A stretch of DNA of 64,000 bases from Mesorhabditis belari (Eukaryota; Nematoda; Chromadorea; Rhabditida; Rhabditidae). This document shows positions 19,872-30,467 of the stretch, in pieces (positions within the stretch are counted from its first letter, which is position 1; the number at the start of each line of letters is the position of its first letter). Both the position numbers and the translations under genes were made by a program. Under the pieces are notes generated by a model. That model was given only the letters and a program-made list of their open reading frames with translations, did not search any database and was not told the DNA's origin. Where the stretch lies: positions 918,501 to 982,500 of the forward strand of contig CAUEEP010000915.1 of the NCBI GenBank assembly GCA_958450365.1, read 5' to 3'.

Positions 19872-22800
19872 TTATTGATTTTGTGGAAATGATGAGGCAT
19901 TCACGTAACCCTTTTCTTTATCCGCCTCGGAAACGTTCATGTACATTTGGGGAATGGGCTCGGTTTTCTGAAAGTTTCCTTATTGTTCAGAGACATTGTT
20001 CAGAGTTAAACAATGTGGAAACTAGTTTAATCTAACTTTTATAGTCACTTTCTATTCTCTAGTCCTTACTGATAAGAATCAAATCTCTTGTGAAATCCTT
20101 TTCTAACAGTTTTCAATTCAAATTACCGGTGTTTTCGGTGGACGAGGCGGAGGTGGAGCCACTGGTAAATCGGTAATATCCAAAGTTGGAGATGACTAAA
20201 ATTTGAGTTGATTTTACAATTGATTTTCTTTATTTTCTAGCATTTAAATCTTTTCTTACCTTTCTTGGATGAAGTGGTGGAGCTGAGGCTAGAGTCGGAG
20301 CTGAGGCTAGAGTCGGAGCTAAGGGTAGATTCGGAGCTAAGGCTAGAGTCGGAGCTGAACTCGAACCAGAGTCTTTCCGTTCCGGGCTATCGAAGTTGAG
20401 ATCCTAAACCTCAGTCTAGCTTATTGAAATCTATTATATAAAAGGACTAAGACGTCTGTCTGTGCGCACTACGCCCAGTGGACCATTTCAAATGATTTAT
20501 TAGGTTTATGCAAAAGTCTTTTTCATTTTTTTCGTACTTCCGTTAAAAAGTAACAAATGCACCAATTGAACAACGGTTTATTGCATTCGAAAGGCCAATT
20601 ATTTTTCTGCAAAATGACATTAAAACGAGTTTAAAATGTCTTATGTCTAGATTTTTTTGAGAGCCTGAATTCGGGTAGTCAAAAAAGGCGACGGCTCGAT
20701 GATGCATTTTAGACGCTTTAGCTAAGGAAACCAATCTTGATGTTAATAAATAAAAGATAGAGCACAAAAAGTTAGATATTTTTTCAGATTTTCAGAGAAA
20801 TTGATTCAGCCAATTTCTTTATAGAGGTTTTTATAGATTTTTATGAAAAACCCGTTTTCACTCTCGAATTTGCTTGAAAGTGAACCCAAATTGACTTAAA
20901 AAGATGGGAAATTGAACAATAAACACTTTTCATTTAGAGCAAACCATAGGTTAATTGATTACTTTGTTATTTTTCAAAAGAAGTACGGAAAAAATGAAAA
21001 AGACTTTTGCATCAACCTAATATAATTAGTTTAGCTTAGAATTTCATGTAGTTGTGCAAAATGTTTTAAAATTTTTAAAAAACCAAAAATGCCGATGCGG
21101 GCGGGAGTCAAACCCGGGTTTTGTGAGCTAGAGACAAGTGCGCTCGCACTGCGCCATCGAATGGCCGAGTGGTCAACGCACACGTCTTACAAACGAATGG
21201 GAGAGAGGTCGCGGGTTCGCCTCCTCTCGCCGCCCAAACGAAGCTTCTGGTTTTTAATAAAATTAAGGCAAATTTTGGTTAGACAAATACAAGACTTTCA
21301 CAGCAATCATTAGCATTACACTGGGTGAATAGAGTGTTTCTTTGAGTTGCTCATTCGATTTCGACAATCTTCTCATCCTTTCCTTCATTCCCATCGACGG
21401 TCGCTAGAAAACAAAGGGTGCAAATAAGGAAGAAAACACAAATACAAGTGTTAAAATGTAAAAGCTAGCAGATTTTGTGTCACTTTAACTCAATTTCGTT
21501 TAACAAACACCTTTTCACAACCACATTCCACAAATAGTGTTAAATAGTGACTTTGATTAGAGCACAACAATGAAATGATATTTAGATTAGAATTAGAAAA
21601 CTAACCAATCTACTGCTTCTTTGCGAATTTGATGGTCCATCATCAAAAGTTATCAATGGTGCAGTCAATTCGCATGTTGTTGAAGAAACATCTTGATAAG
21701 ATCGAGTCGGTGGATTCTGTTCTACCGAAATGCATGGCTCGTTTGCTGCAGAATCAGAGGCTGATCGGAGTTTTACCTAAATTTCAGTTTTATTGGTTTT
21801 TTTAAGTTTCTAAATCAAAGCACCTTCCTTTTGGGTACGTTTTCTTGGTAAAACTTATTAAACAATTAAATTCTGTGTAAGTTTATGATTAATACTATAA
21901 AAAAAATACTATAAAGCAACAAAGGAAAGGATGATTTAAGGAAATATTGGGTTGGTGAATTGAAAACTGCCGGCTATTGTTATATGTGACAGTTTGAGCA
22001 CTTTCTTCAAAAGAAACCCATTTTGGTGTCCATGGAAAAGTTGTAGAGAATCAAAAATCAAGCTTATATCCAAATTTTCAGAATGATTCAAAAACTGGTT
22101 TTCAAGAAATGCCAAATTTACGAATTTTCACAAAACTTGCATTTTAAGCGAAACTACTAAGTGTATCTTTTTGGAAATTTGGATATAAGCTTCATTTTTG
22201 ATTCTCTACAACTTTTCTATTGACACCGAAATGGGTTTATTTTGAAGAAAGTGCTCAAACTGATCATCTCCAGGACATCTCCAGTCCTCCATTTTTGAGT
22301 CTCACACTTGTCTCACACACAAACCAAAATCCTACTACGAAAGAGGAATCAGCAAATTGCCTGTAAAATGGGCAGAAGTCGTCAATAATAATGGAAATTA
22401 TTTCGAATGAATTCATGGTTTTATGCTGAATAAATTTTAGTTCAAAGTCCCGCAGTTTTCAATTCACCAACCCAATACCTTGTATCACTTTAAAAACAAT
22501 ATAACATTATATATAACAATATAACAACATATTTACTCACCTCGGGAATCTTTCTACAACTTTCTGGCGGTGGAGCTGGCTTTCGAGGAACTTGAACACT
22601 TCCCCTTTTCGTACTTGAAGATTTCCTTCCAAGAACTGGCGCAAACGATTCGATAACCACCTGAGATTTTAGAAAAACAGGATAAGCAAGAAATTATTTG
22701 AATAAACCTTTGATGTGCCTTTGATCTCATATCGACAGAAAGGACAAGTATTGCCACCCTCAGAAGAATCCTAAAATTAGAAGAATGAGTAGTCTGATTG

Positions 22801-25800
22801 AAAATTCAAATAACTAACCTGCCAAGTGGTGAGACATTGTTGACACAACAAGTGTCCACATGGTTCAATCTTGATGTTTTTCTCGTTATCGTCGCAAATT
22901 TTGCACAACTCGAATGTTGTTCCCATTTCGCAATAGATCTAAAGAGTTTTTCAAATGGCGTTAGTCTTTAATCTCTCTAGATATTTATATTCTTTATGAA
23001 TATGATTATTAAGATAAATTGGTAATGATTGGTAATTTTTGAATGGTTATTTTTATACCTCATATTGATCTGATGTAACTCGTATTCTATCAGTTGGCAT
23101 AGCTTCGAGTGAAGCCGTCAAATCGATATCTTTCGTTTGACCATTCGGAAAGAGATAACTGAAAGATTAGAGTTAGAAAGAATTGAGAAACATATTGATA
23201 TTGATAAATTGTATTCAAATTTTATAAAAAAGAACTTACAATCCTTCCTTTGATCCCTCAATTAGCGCTTGAATTAGACTTTTATTTTGTGGAATTGTTT
23301 GATAAATTTTCCCGTCAGGAGCCACATAACCAATAGCCCATTGACCGAGTCGAGTACATGACAATCGGAAGACATAACTAAAAGAATTTACTTCCTATCC
23401 AGCTCTCAAATTGTTGTAAACATTATGAAAATCAAGACAAACCTTCCAGGTCTTTCTGTCAACTTCTCCAACACTTTTTTCACTTCATCATACGTCAAAA
23501 AGGCCACATATCCAGGATGAGCTGTTGTCAAGAGTTGCCAATTTTGTAGCAATGATTTCCATGGGTAAAATAATCTAAACAAAGATTTTTTGAAGGCTTC
23601 TTGACTTGTGAAAACCTTGTGAAGACATCAAATTCAAAATTCGAGACATGATCATTTCCAGTGAGATCCATTGTTTCTTTCAACGCCACTTGCTCTAAAT
23701 CAGTCATCGGATGAACTTTCACCAACTCGTTGACGAAGACAGTCCATTGAACAAGAGTTCTAAATTTCGAGCTATAAACGAAAGAAATAAATGGCAAAGA
23801 ATTTGGAACCTAGCGGGAATTAAACCTTCTGCTTACCGCAGATGCTCTACCACTGAGCTATCAGCTCCTTCTTTGACCAAGAGATTTTTTTGAAGGCTTC
23901 TTGACTTGTGAAAACCTTGTGAAGACAAGGAAGAAGAAAGTAAGGAAGAAAGAGAGGGAAAGCTGTACAAAAGCTTTTGATAGTAAATGATAGTAAATCT
24001 TCTGTTCTTGAGAAAATGAAAATACTTACGCGCTTTTGAAAGAGTTCTCCCAAAACTCGGCCGCTTCTTTCTTCGTTATCCGAAATTTTCCACCAACGAA
24101 AATTCCATTTGGAAATTCAGACTAAATCATTCTTTAGTTTTACTCTTTTACTATAAAACCTTGAGTTCTGAAAGCATATGACTGAAAATGAGAGAGTATT
24201 TTGTAAGACTTCTCCTCTCTTGTGACAACTCGTCGAAGATCACGTTTGTTCGAAAGAGTTTCAACACCTAAAAATATTGAATGCATTTCTTAAATACAAT
24301 TTCATTTCTAATTTAAATGAAATGTTTAAATCATTCAAATAAACTCACTCCTTTGCACTTTCGATGAACATTGTCGAAAAATACCCGTAAATAGTAGTTT
24401 TCTCGAAGAATTTCTGGATCCAATTTAAAGATTTGCACAAGAAGCTAAATGATTTATTGCATTTTTTTAATTTCAAAAATCTTTTAGCTTACTAGCTGTT
24501 AGCTTACTTGCTGTTAGCTTAGCTTACTAGCTGTTAGCTGTTAGCTAACTAGCTGTTAGCTTACTAGCTGTTAACTTACTAGCTGTTAGCTTACTAGCTG
24601 TTAGCTTACTAGATGTTAGCTTACTTACTAGCTGTTAGCTTACTTACTAGCTGTTAGCTTACTTACTAGCTGTTAGCTTACTAGTTGTTAGCTTACTACC
24701 TGTTAGCTTACTAGCTGTTAGCTTACTTTCAACTTACTTGATATGTTTCTGGGAGAATGTCGAGGATGAATGGTGGAGAATTTTTGAGGTTCAACCTCGA
24801 ATTCTGACACGCTTTGCACACCTCGTCCATCAATTTCACCACTTTCTCGAAGGCTCGTCTTGTCTGAATTCGATTTTTTTGCTTTTAAAGCCTAATATTT
24901 TGTCATTAGAATGGATTTTTAATGAAATACAATGTAATAAAAAAAATAATACTTCTAAATACAAACGATTGTAATGTAAAGTCAACGAATCTCACTCGGA
25001 AAATCGTTTGGCGATATGGTAAAGGTTAGGTAGAATGCTAGATGTTTTGGAGGGAAATTGGCTTCACATTGAAACATCTTTCACACAATACAATGTAACT
25101 ACTGAAGAGTCAGCTCTTCTATTTTCAATGTGGCTCTAAAATTTCCAAAAATTTCTTTCTTCTTTGGGAAAAACAGGATCCGGATAGATGCAAAATGCAA
25201 ATTTTTGGCATAATAATAAAATGTGGGGGTATAACGGGAATGATACTGTGGGGGTATAATGGGAGAGTACCCAATAAACATACCCTTGGTGTGAGAGTGA
25301 GAATTACCGCAACACACAAAAGGCCTGGCTTTTAACCAACCAACCAACTTTTAACCAACCAACAAGGTCTGGCTTTTAACCAACGCAACCCATCTCGAAA
25401 AGTTAACTTGAATATCTTATTCAACATAACATAATACGATGTTGTTGCGGTAATTCTTGGTCACCCGGTATAATGGGAGAGTGCCCAATAAACATACCCT
25501 TGGTGTGAGAGTGAGTTGAGAGACTCCCGGCGAGAATGCATCCTCCAATATTCGACTATTCGTTTGCACGCCTACAAAGCAAAACACTTTATCGTATCCC
25601 ATCGTTTTGTAGAAATTGTTGATTTGATTTCGATTTATATATCGATATTTATTCATTCAATTCAAGTAATTTTCGAAAATGTACCCTAAATTTTGAGCAG
25701 AGTACAATTTGTTTCTTTTTCTTTTCATTTTATCATTTGTGATCGCTTTCTTTCTTTCTTTATAATAAATTTTCGGGTCAAATATTGAAATTCTTAATTG

Positions 25801-27080
25801 AATCACTTCAGATTTAGATAATAGATAGAATTATTGAAAAAAATCGAACTTTTCTAGTGATTTCATTGCTTTCGTCATGCCTTTGTCATTTCTTTATCAG
25901 TCTATGGTAAAAATCAAATCAAATAACTCTTTTTGAAGCGTTCAACTAACTTTTTCGTACTTATTTACCTATTTATATATATGGTTTATTCAGTGGGAGA
26001 ATAGAAGCGAATCAGATAATCATAATAGCTTATAACATATTGCTACAATACTTTCACAAAAAAAAGAAAGAAAGAAGACTAAAGAGAAAGAAGGCGGCTA
26101 GCCGAAGGAGTCTGAGACTTAATGAGCTAGCCGAAGGAGTCCGAGACTCAATCGGCTAGCCGAAGAAGTCTGAGAATTCTTCGGCTGAAATCCTTCATCG
26201 GCTACGACATATGCTTTATTCAGGGGCGAATAGAAGCAAATCAGATAATCATAATTGCATATAACATATTGCTAAAATACTTTCGCAAAGAAAGAAAGAA
26301 AACTAAAAATAATACACTAAGACTACAGTTAGGAAACACTTGAGAAAATTGTGCAATTTGTTATATGCGGTTATGATTATCTGATTCGCTTCTATTTTCC
26401 CTTGAATAAAGCATATGTCGTAGCCGATGAAGGATTTCAGCCGAAGAATTCTCAGACTTCTTCTTCTTCTAGCCGTCTTCTTTCTTTCTTCTTTAGTCTT
26501 TAGTCTTCTTTCTTTCTTTTTTTGTGAAAGTTGTGTAGCAATATGTTATATGCTGTTATGATTATCTGATTCGCTTCTATTCTCCCCTGAATAAAGCAGC
26601 TATATTCAACATTAAAGTTTTGAATTCCAGCGAAATTCTATTTCAATTCTATTTCAATTCTTTCAATATTCTTTTCATTTTCTAGCTAGAAATCACGTTT
26701 TTCTTGTCAGCAAATACCGCGCTTAGAATCACGCGAAAATCGATAAAATTTCTCAATTTTTTTGAAGGAAAGATTAGTTTTCTTTCGAGAATTCTTCAGA
26801 ACTTTTATAAAACTATAAATAAAATCTCAAAAAGAGATTAGTAAAGTAAAATGAAGTGGATTCTGGATAAACAATGTTAATCCCGATTTAGACAATAACT
26901 TCAACTTGTTTACGATGCTAAAAACACCTCCAAACTACAATGAACTTTTAGATTTCTATTGTTTTTAGGAATATCTAGACTATGATTTATCAATTGATAT
27001 TTCTTTTAGTTTTACTCACCATTGAAAGCGGTTTGAAGACGGCTGAGTAGTGATTGAATCTGATTGCTGACAACACTCAT
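19872..27080 (-). CDS. sli-1: Cbl-family E3 ubiquitin ligase, sli-1 orthologue
   Basis: RING-type ubiquitin ligase that binds phosphotyrosine through its TKB domain and down-regulates receptor tyrosine kinases such as LET-23/EGFR. Exons (high to low): 27080-27020, 24863-24738, 24444-24349, 24267-24160, 24121-24030, 23771-23616, 23574-23443, 23377-23240, 23158-23059, 22938-22819, 22770-22708, 22660-22541, 21776-21606, 21403-21320, 20403-20260, 20195-20127, 19967-19872. Phases agree from exon 2 on; exon 1 ([12 protein letters not shown]...) ends in phase 1 but exon 2 starts in phase 0, so one small exon is missing. About 625 residues. TKB motifs include [17 protein letters not shown] and [15 protein letters not shown]. 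The linker keeps both regulatory tyrosines (QYEIYCEMG). The RING keeps all zinc ligands and the E2-contact tryptophan (CLTTW). The tail is proline-rich and ends with YMNV and YVNA motifs. Confidence 0.96.
20500..21020. mobile_element. MITE with TTAGGTTKATGCAAAAGTC ends in sli-1 intron
   Basis: Inverted ends of about 50 bp (TTAGGTTTATGCAAAAGTCT... at the left and its near-perfect complement at 20974-21020), flanked by TA on both sides as for mariner-type targets. The interior has no recognisable transposase. It lies in the sli-1 intron between 20404 and 21319. Confidence 0.85.
21091..21160 (-). repeat. tRNA-like element (minus strand)
   Basis: Minus-strand A box (TGGCGCAGTGCGAG) and a degenerate B box (GGTTTGACTCC). 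Head-to-head with the next tRNA-like element; both lie in a sli-1 intron. Stems are degraded, so this is probably a SINE head. Confidence 0.55.
21157..21234 (+). repeat. Class II tRNA-like element with TAC-like anticodon
   Basis: ATGGCCGAGTGGTCAA is the A box of Leu/Ser-type tRNAs. A CTTACAA loop follows, closed by CGT/ACG (anticodon TAC if read as a tRNA). Then come a long variable region and a B box GGTTCGCCTCC. The T stem is only partly paired, so a tRNA-derived SINE or pseudogene is more likely than a working tRNA. Confidence 0.5.
21947..22475 (+). mobile_element. Mariner deletion derivative (TTGGGTTGGTGAATTG ends)
   Basis: Perfect terminal repeats TTGGGTTGGTGAATTGAAAA and complement, flanked by TA on both sides. 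Near the right end a frame still encodes the last part of a mariner transposase ([14 protein letters not shown], then NNNGNYFE and a stop, about 22335-22410). The left half is an inner foldback around GAGCACTTTCTTCAAAAG. Related copies are at 35594-36113, 52238-52755 and 62919-63665. It lies in a sli-1 intron. Confidence 0.92.
23583..23626. repeat. Direct repeat covering a sli-1 exon/intron border (copy 1)
   Basis: The block reading TTTTTTGAAGGCTTCTTGAC and on to CCTTGTGAAGACA spans the donor of the exon ending at 23616. It is repeated almost exactly at 23884-23929 in the adjoining intron. Because sli-1 runs on the minus strand, the copy duplicates the end of that exon plus the start of its downstream intron. 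Confidence 0.85.
23805..23868 (-). pseudogene. tRNA pseudogene or tRNA-derived SINE in sli-1 intron
   Basis: Minus strand: GGAGCTGATAGCTCAGTGG carries a perfect A box (TAGCTCAGTGGTAGAGC). A short TCTGC/GCAGA stem follows, then a mutated B box (GGTTTAATTCC). The unit is only 64 nt and lacks a normal variable loop; acceptor pairing is poor. It lies between the two copies of the sli-1 border duplication (23583-23626 and 23884-23929). Confidence 0.6.
23884..23929. repeat. Direct repeat of a sli-1 exon/intron border (copy 2)
   Basis: Second copy of the block at 23583-23626, placed in the intron between the exons at 24030-24121 and 23616-23771. It carries a donor-like site in the sli-1 orientation but no acceptor of its own was recognised. 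Confidence 0.85.
24482..24735. repeat. Minisatellite of TTAGCTTACTAGCTG units in sli-1 intron
   Basis: More than a dozen imperfect tandem units of about 15 bp with variants (TTACTTACTAGCTGTTAGC and others). It lies within the intron between sli-1 exons 2 and 3 and ends a few bases before exon 2. Confidence 0.95.
25015..25142 (-). repeat. Dispersed intronic repeat, copy in sli-1
   Basis: About 120 bp (ending TTTTAGAGCCACATTGAAAA on the minus strand) that recur with few changes at 50452-50573 in SLCO intron 1. In both genes the repeat has the same orientation relative to transcription. No terminal repeats are visible. Confidence 0.85.
25249..25516. repeat. Duplicated 50-bp block in sli-1 intron
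   Basis: GGTATAATGGGAGAGT(A/G)CCC... through GTGTGAGAGTGAG occurs at about 25249-25300 and again at 25467-25516. Between them is a run of CTTTTAACCAACCAACC repeats (about 25328-25385). Confidence 0.75.
25975..26605. mobile_element. Nested foldback element in sli-1 intron
   Basis: The outer arms start with TATGGTTTATTCAG...GAGAATAGAAGCGAATC and end with the complement near 26605. At 26206-26419 a second pair of the same ends (CATATGCTTTATTCAGGG) forms an inner foldback. Flanking it, 26164-26222 pairs perfectly with 26402-26461. Three tandem CTAGCCGAAGGAGTCTGAGA units lie at about 26090-26175. No coding capacity is seen. Confidence 0.88.
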
Positions 27081-27173
27081 TTTTCGATTCTTTTCTTCTT
27101 TCTTCAATTACAAAGATTTCGATGCGATCCTTTGCAAAAAGAACATCTGAAAATAGAAAATTATAATGAAAGT

Positions 27174-28142
27174 ATTGTAAAGAAAACAAAAATAATTGTA
27201 GGAAAAGGTACTGAAGCAGATATAAAGTAAATAGAATGGGATCTTTCCCGTCAACGGGGGCGTCACTTTTTTGGCCAACTTGCAGCTCGATTTTAAATAG
27301 GTTTTTTTCAATAACATTTGATAAAACAAATAGTTTCTGAAAGCTGATGTTTTAAGCTATCTAAACCTTATTAAAACTTTCTGACCTGACAAGTTTAAGG
27401 TGACTAAAAATCAGCTGGAAGTAGGTCAAAAAATTTGGCTCCGTCGGTAACCGTAAAGGTAGAATTCAAGTTTTTTAGATTAACTAAACTTGAGAAACTG
27501 TAAAGAAAACAAAAATAATTGTAGGAAAAAGGTACTGAAGCAGATATAAAGTAAATAGAATGGGATCTTTCCCGTTAACGGGGGTCAAAAACTTGGCCAA
27601 CTTGCAGCCCGATTTCAGATAGATTTTTGTCAATAAATTTTGATAAAACAAATATTTTCTAAAAGCTGACATGCTAAGCTATCTAAATCTTATTAAAACT
27701 TTCTGATCTGACAAGTTTAAGGTGCTTAAAAATGAGCTGCAAGCTGGCCAAAAAATTGGGCTCCGTCGATAACCGTAAAGGTAGAATTTAAGTTTTTTAG
27801 ATTAGCTAAACTTGAGCTATTAATTCAAAACTTACTTAGCTACCTTAACACACACAAAGAACCTTTATGGTTAACGGCAGGGGCCAAGTTTTTGACCAAC
27901 TTGCCCAAATAAAATGGGATCTTTCCCGTTAACGGGGGCGTCACTTTTTTGGACAACTTGCAGCCCGATTTTAAATAGATTTTTGTTAATAACTTTTAAT
28001 AAAACAAATATTTTCTAAAAGCTAACATTCTAAGCTATCTAAATCTTGTTAAAACTTTCTGATCTGATCAGTTTAAGGTGACTAAAAATCAGCTGGAAGT
28101 AGGCCAACAAAGTTACCTCCTCGGCTTAACGGGAAAGATCCC
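27174..28142. repeat. Array of GGGATCTTTCCCGTTAACGG repeat units
   Basis: Three related units of about 220-230 bp start at 27238, 27562 and 27916. Each opens with GGGATCTTTCCCGT(T/C)AACGG and closes with the complementary AACCGTAAAG or AACGGGAAAGATCCC. The first two share an extra 60-bp lead (GTAAAGAAAACAAAAATAAT). A fourth dispersed copy is at 32327-32574. Inverted ends suggest a MITE family amplified in tandem. Confidence 0.8.
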
Positions 28143-29090
28143 TAAAATGTATCAGTAAGGTATTTCTAAAGTATTTCTATAAAAATCAAAGCTATTAATA
28201 GATTATAAAAGTCTAGAAGAAAATAAAGAAAAAGTTTTTAACTAATTAAATGATCTTTTTAAAAACTAATCTGGAAAACTGATGAAAAACGAAATCAATC
28301 AATATTGCTAGCATCAATCAATAACCACAAAATAACACTTTCAAACACAAAAGAATAGTTAGTTTTGTGAATCGAATCGATGCGTCATTTGGGATCGAAT
28401 GGAAAAATTGGGAAAAAACAGGGAGGGAATGAAGAAAAGATGAAAGAAAGAGAAAGAAATGAATGATCAAAGGGGAGCCTTTCCCCCATGTGTTGGTGTC
28501 TTTCCCCTTTCCTTTTCCCTCGTGTATGCACAGCCAGATGCAGAGGAATCGGGCTGAAAAAAAGGAAAAAAAGGAAAAAAAGGAAATGACTCATTTCACC
28601 CAGTCAGTCACTACACTCTTTAAATACTTTAAGAATTGCCCCATTGACATTTACCGGTTTCCTTAAACTTATCGCTTTTCTCTATGATGATGCAAGGATT
28701 TTAGCTTGTTTTTAGTTTCGGAAAAGAGTCTGGAGATAAACAAGATGATTAAGATGATTAAGACGATCAATTAACTTCAAGAAAAAGAGAACTTTGCAAG
28801 GAAAATAGCTTTTAAATAATTCAAATAAGTCAAAATTTCATTGCTCTATCTTTTTTCTTTGTTTGGGTTCTGATTCTGACGATTCAAATAAAAATTCCTT
28901 TAGAAAAGAATGAGATGTTTATATGAAATGAAATGAAATGAGCAATGAAATGAAACCTCTCAAAATCTGCGTCAATAATTTGAGAAGAAAACTTGAATTG
29001 ACCTTGAACTTTTTCGACAACATCAATATTTTCAATCGGAAACTTTTTCCATCATTTTGCACACCTTTTCATTCATCTATTTACGAGAAT
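28143..29090. other. Intergenic, nothing recognised
   Basis: AT-rich sequence with CT/GA-rich low-complexity tracts (about 28430-28600) that produce overlapping spurious frames. No gene recognised. Confidence 0.4.
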
Positions 29091-29094
29091 CAAG

Positions 29095-29397
29095 TTATCT
29101 TAGTAATCAAGTTATCAAGTTATCAAGTAATCTAGTAATCAAGTAATCTAGTAATCAGGTAATCAGGTAATCAAGTATTCAAGTTATCAAGTAATCAAGT
29201 TATCAAGCTATCAAGTTATCAAGCTATCAAGTTATCAAGTTATCAAGTTATCAAGTAATCTAGTTATCTTAGTAATCAAGTAATCAAGTAATCAAGTAAT
29301 CAAGTAATCAAGTAATCAAGTTATCAAGTTAATCAAGTAATCAAGTAATCAAGTAATCAAGTAACCAAGTAATCAAGTTATCAAATAATCTAGTTGA
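29095..29397. repeat. Minisatellite of AATCAAGT-type units
   Basis: About 300 bp of 8-9 bp units alternating AATCAAGT and TATCAAGT with a few CTAGT variants. Confidence 0.95.
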
Positions 29398-30396
29398 TCT
29401 GGAAAATGAATATTACTTTCATAAAAAGGATTAAGTGAAAATGAAAGAGTTTTTCCTAATATAGGTCCTCATTTTATATTATCGAAGTTGAAAATGAAAA
29501 GGATTTTTCCTCAAAATCAATAGAAACCAAATAACTGCAACTTTAAATCAAAAAAAGACTATATTAAAGCTTTAAAAGTCTATCAAAATGTTTTGAGAGA
29601 AACGATGATGTGGATTTCTGATTTCTGACAGGTGTTTCTCATCGAGTTGCAGAAAGGGGAAAAGAACTAGACTACTAGTCACTAGTCACATGTTTTCCTC
29701 GGTAATATAAAGCATTCTGAGGAAAAATGAGTCATTCATAGGTCAAGAACAAGAAAACAATTGGGATTTCGAGGAATTCGCGGGCATTTAAAGGATTTTT
29801 CTTTATAAATTTTGATCAGAGTGAGTAAGTCGGAAAAAAGTGTAAAAAATGATCAAATTTCCTTGTTCAATCTAAATCTAGCAATAGGTTTAGTTATTGG
29901 CTTTTGATAGATCAAAATTTGTCTACAAATTTGCCTTATCTCAATCAAAATACAGAGCTAGAGCTTTCTTGAAGTTGTGAAAAGAAAAAAATCATGATAG
30001 TCGATTTTAAGAATCGCCTGCGCCGTGGAAAAGTGTGAATCACATAAAATTGAATCATTGTTTAAGAGAAAACGAAAAGAAACGGAAATAAGGGGGAAAT
30101 TATTGAAGTCGATGATAGAGAAGAGAAAAGAAAGCCATTTTCAATGAATATTTGATTGATGTCTTTTCTCTATGTTTCTACGACAACATGATTGATTCTT
30201 TTCGACAATCATTTCAAAAATTGACAAAAATGCTTGAGAAATTAGGCCCTTTTGGGGGAAAAGGCTTTAGAAGAACGCTCATATCGCTTCATTGACCCCT
30301 CGAAAAGCTCTGATATCAGTTGATTGTAAAAGAAATTAAAAGTGAGAAGTGAGTCATAGAGGAAAAATAGATATTGATTGAAAAGCTAAAAGTGAA
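29398..30396. other. Intergenic, nothing recognised
   Basis: No open frame with family resemblance and no repeat seen in other parts of the window. Confidence 0.4.
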
Positions 30397-30467
30397 GGTC
30401 CCGGGGAGATTTGAACTCCCGTCGCAGGATTCAGAGTCCTGAGTGCTAACCGCTACACCACGGGACC
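30397..30467 (-). tRNA. tRNA-Gln (anticodon CTG)
   Basis: The minus strand folds into a complete 71-nt cloverleaf. The acceptor stem is GGTCCCG/CGGGACC with no mismatch. The D arm is GTGTAGCGGTTAGCAC. The anticodon stem CAGGA/TCCTG holds the loop CTCTGAA (anticodon CTG, decoding CAG). The T arm is GGGAG-TTCAAAT-CTCCC. A- and B-box promoters are intact. Unlike the other tRNA-like elements in the window, all stems pair, so it should be functional. Confidence 0.95.

Noticed and set aside
23711..23893. 60-residue plus-strand frame overlapping sli-1
   Set aside because: Antisense to a TKB exon and to the tRNA-like unit; no independent support.
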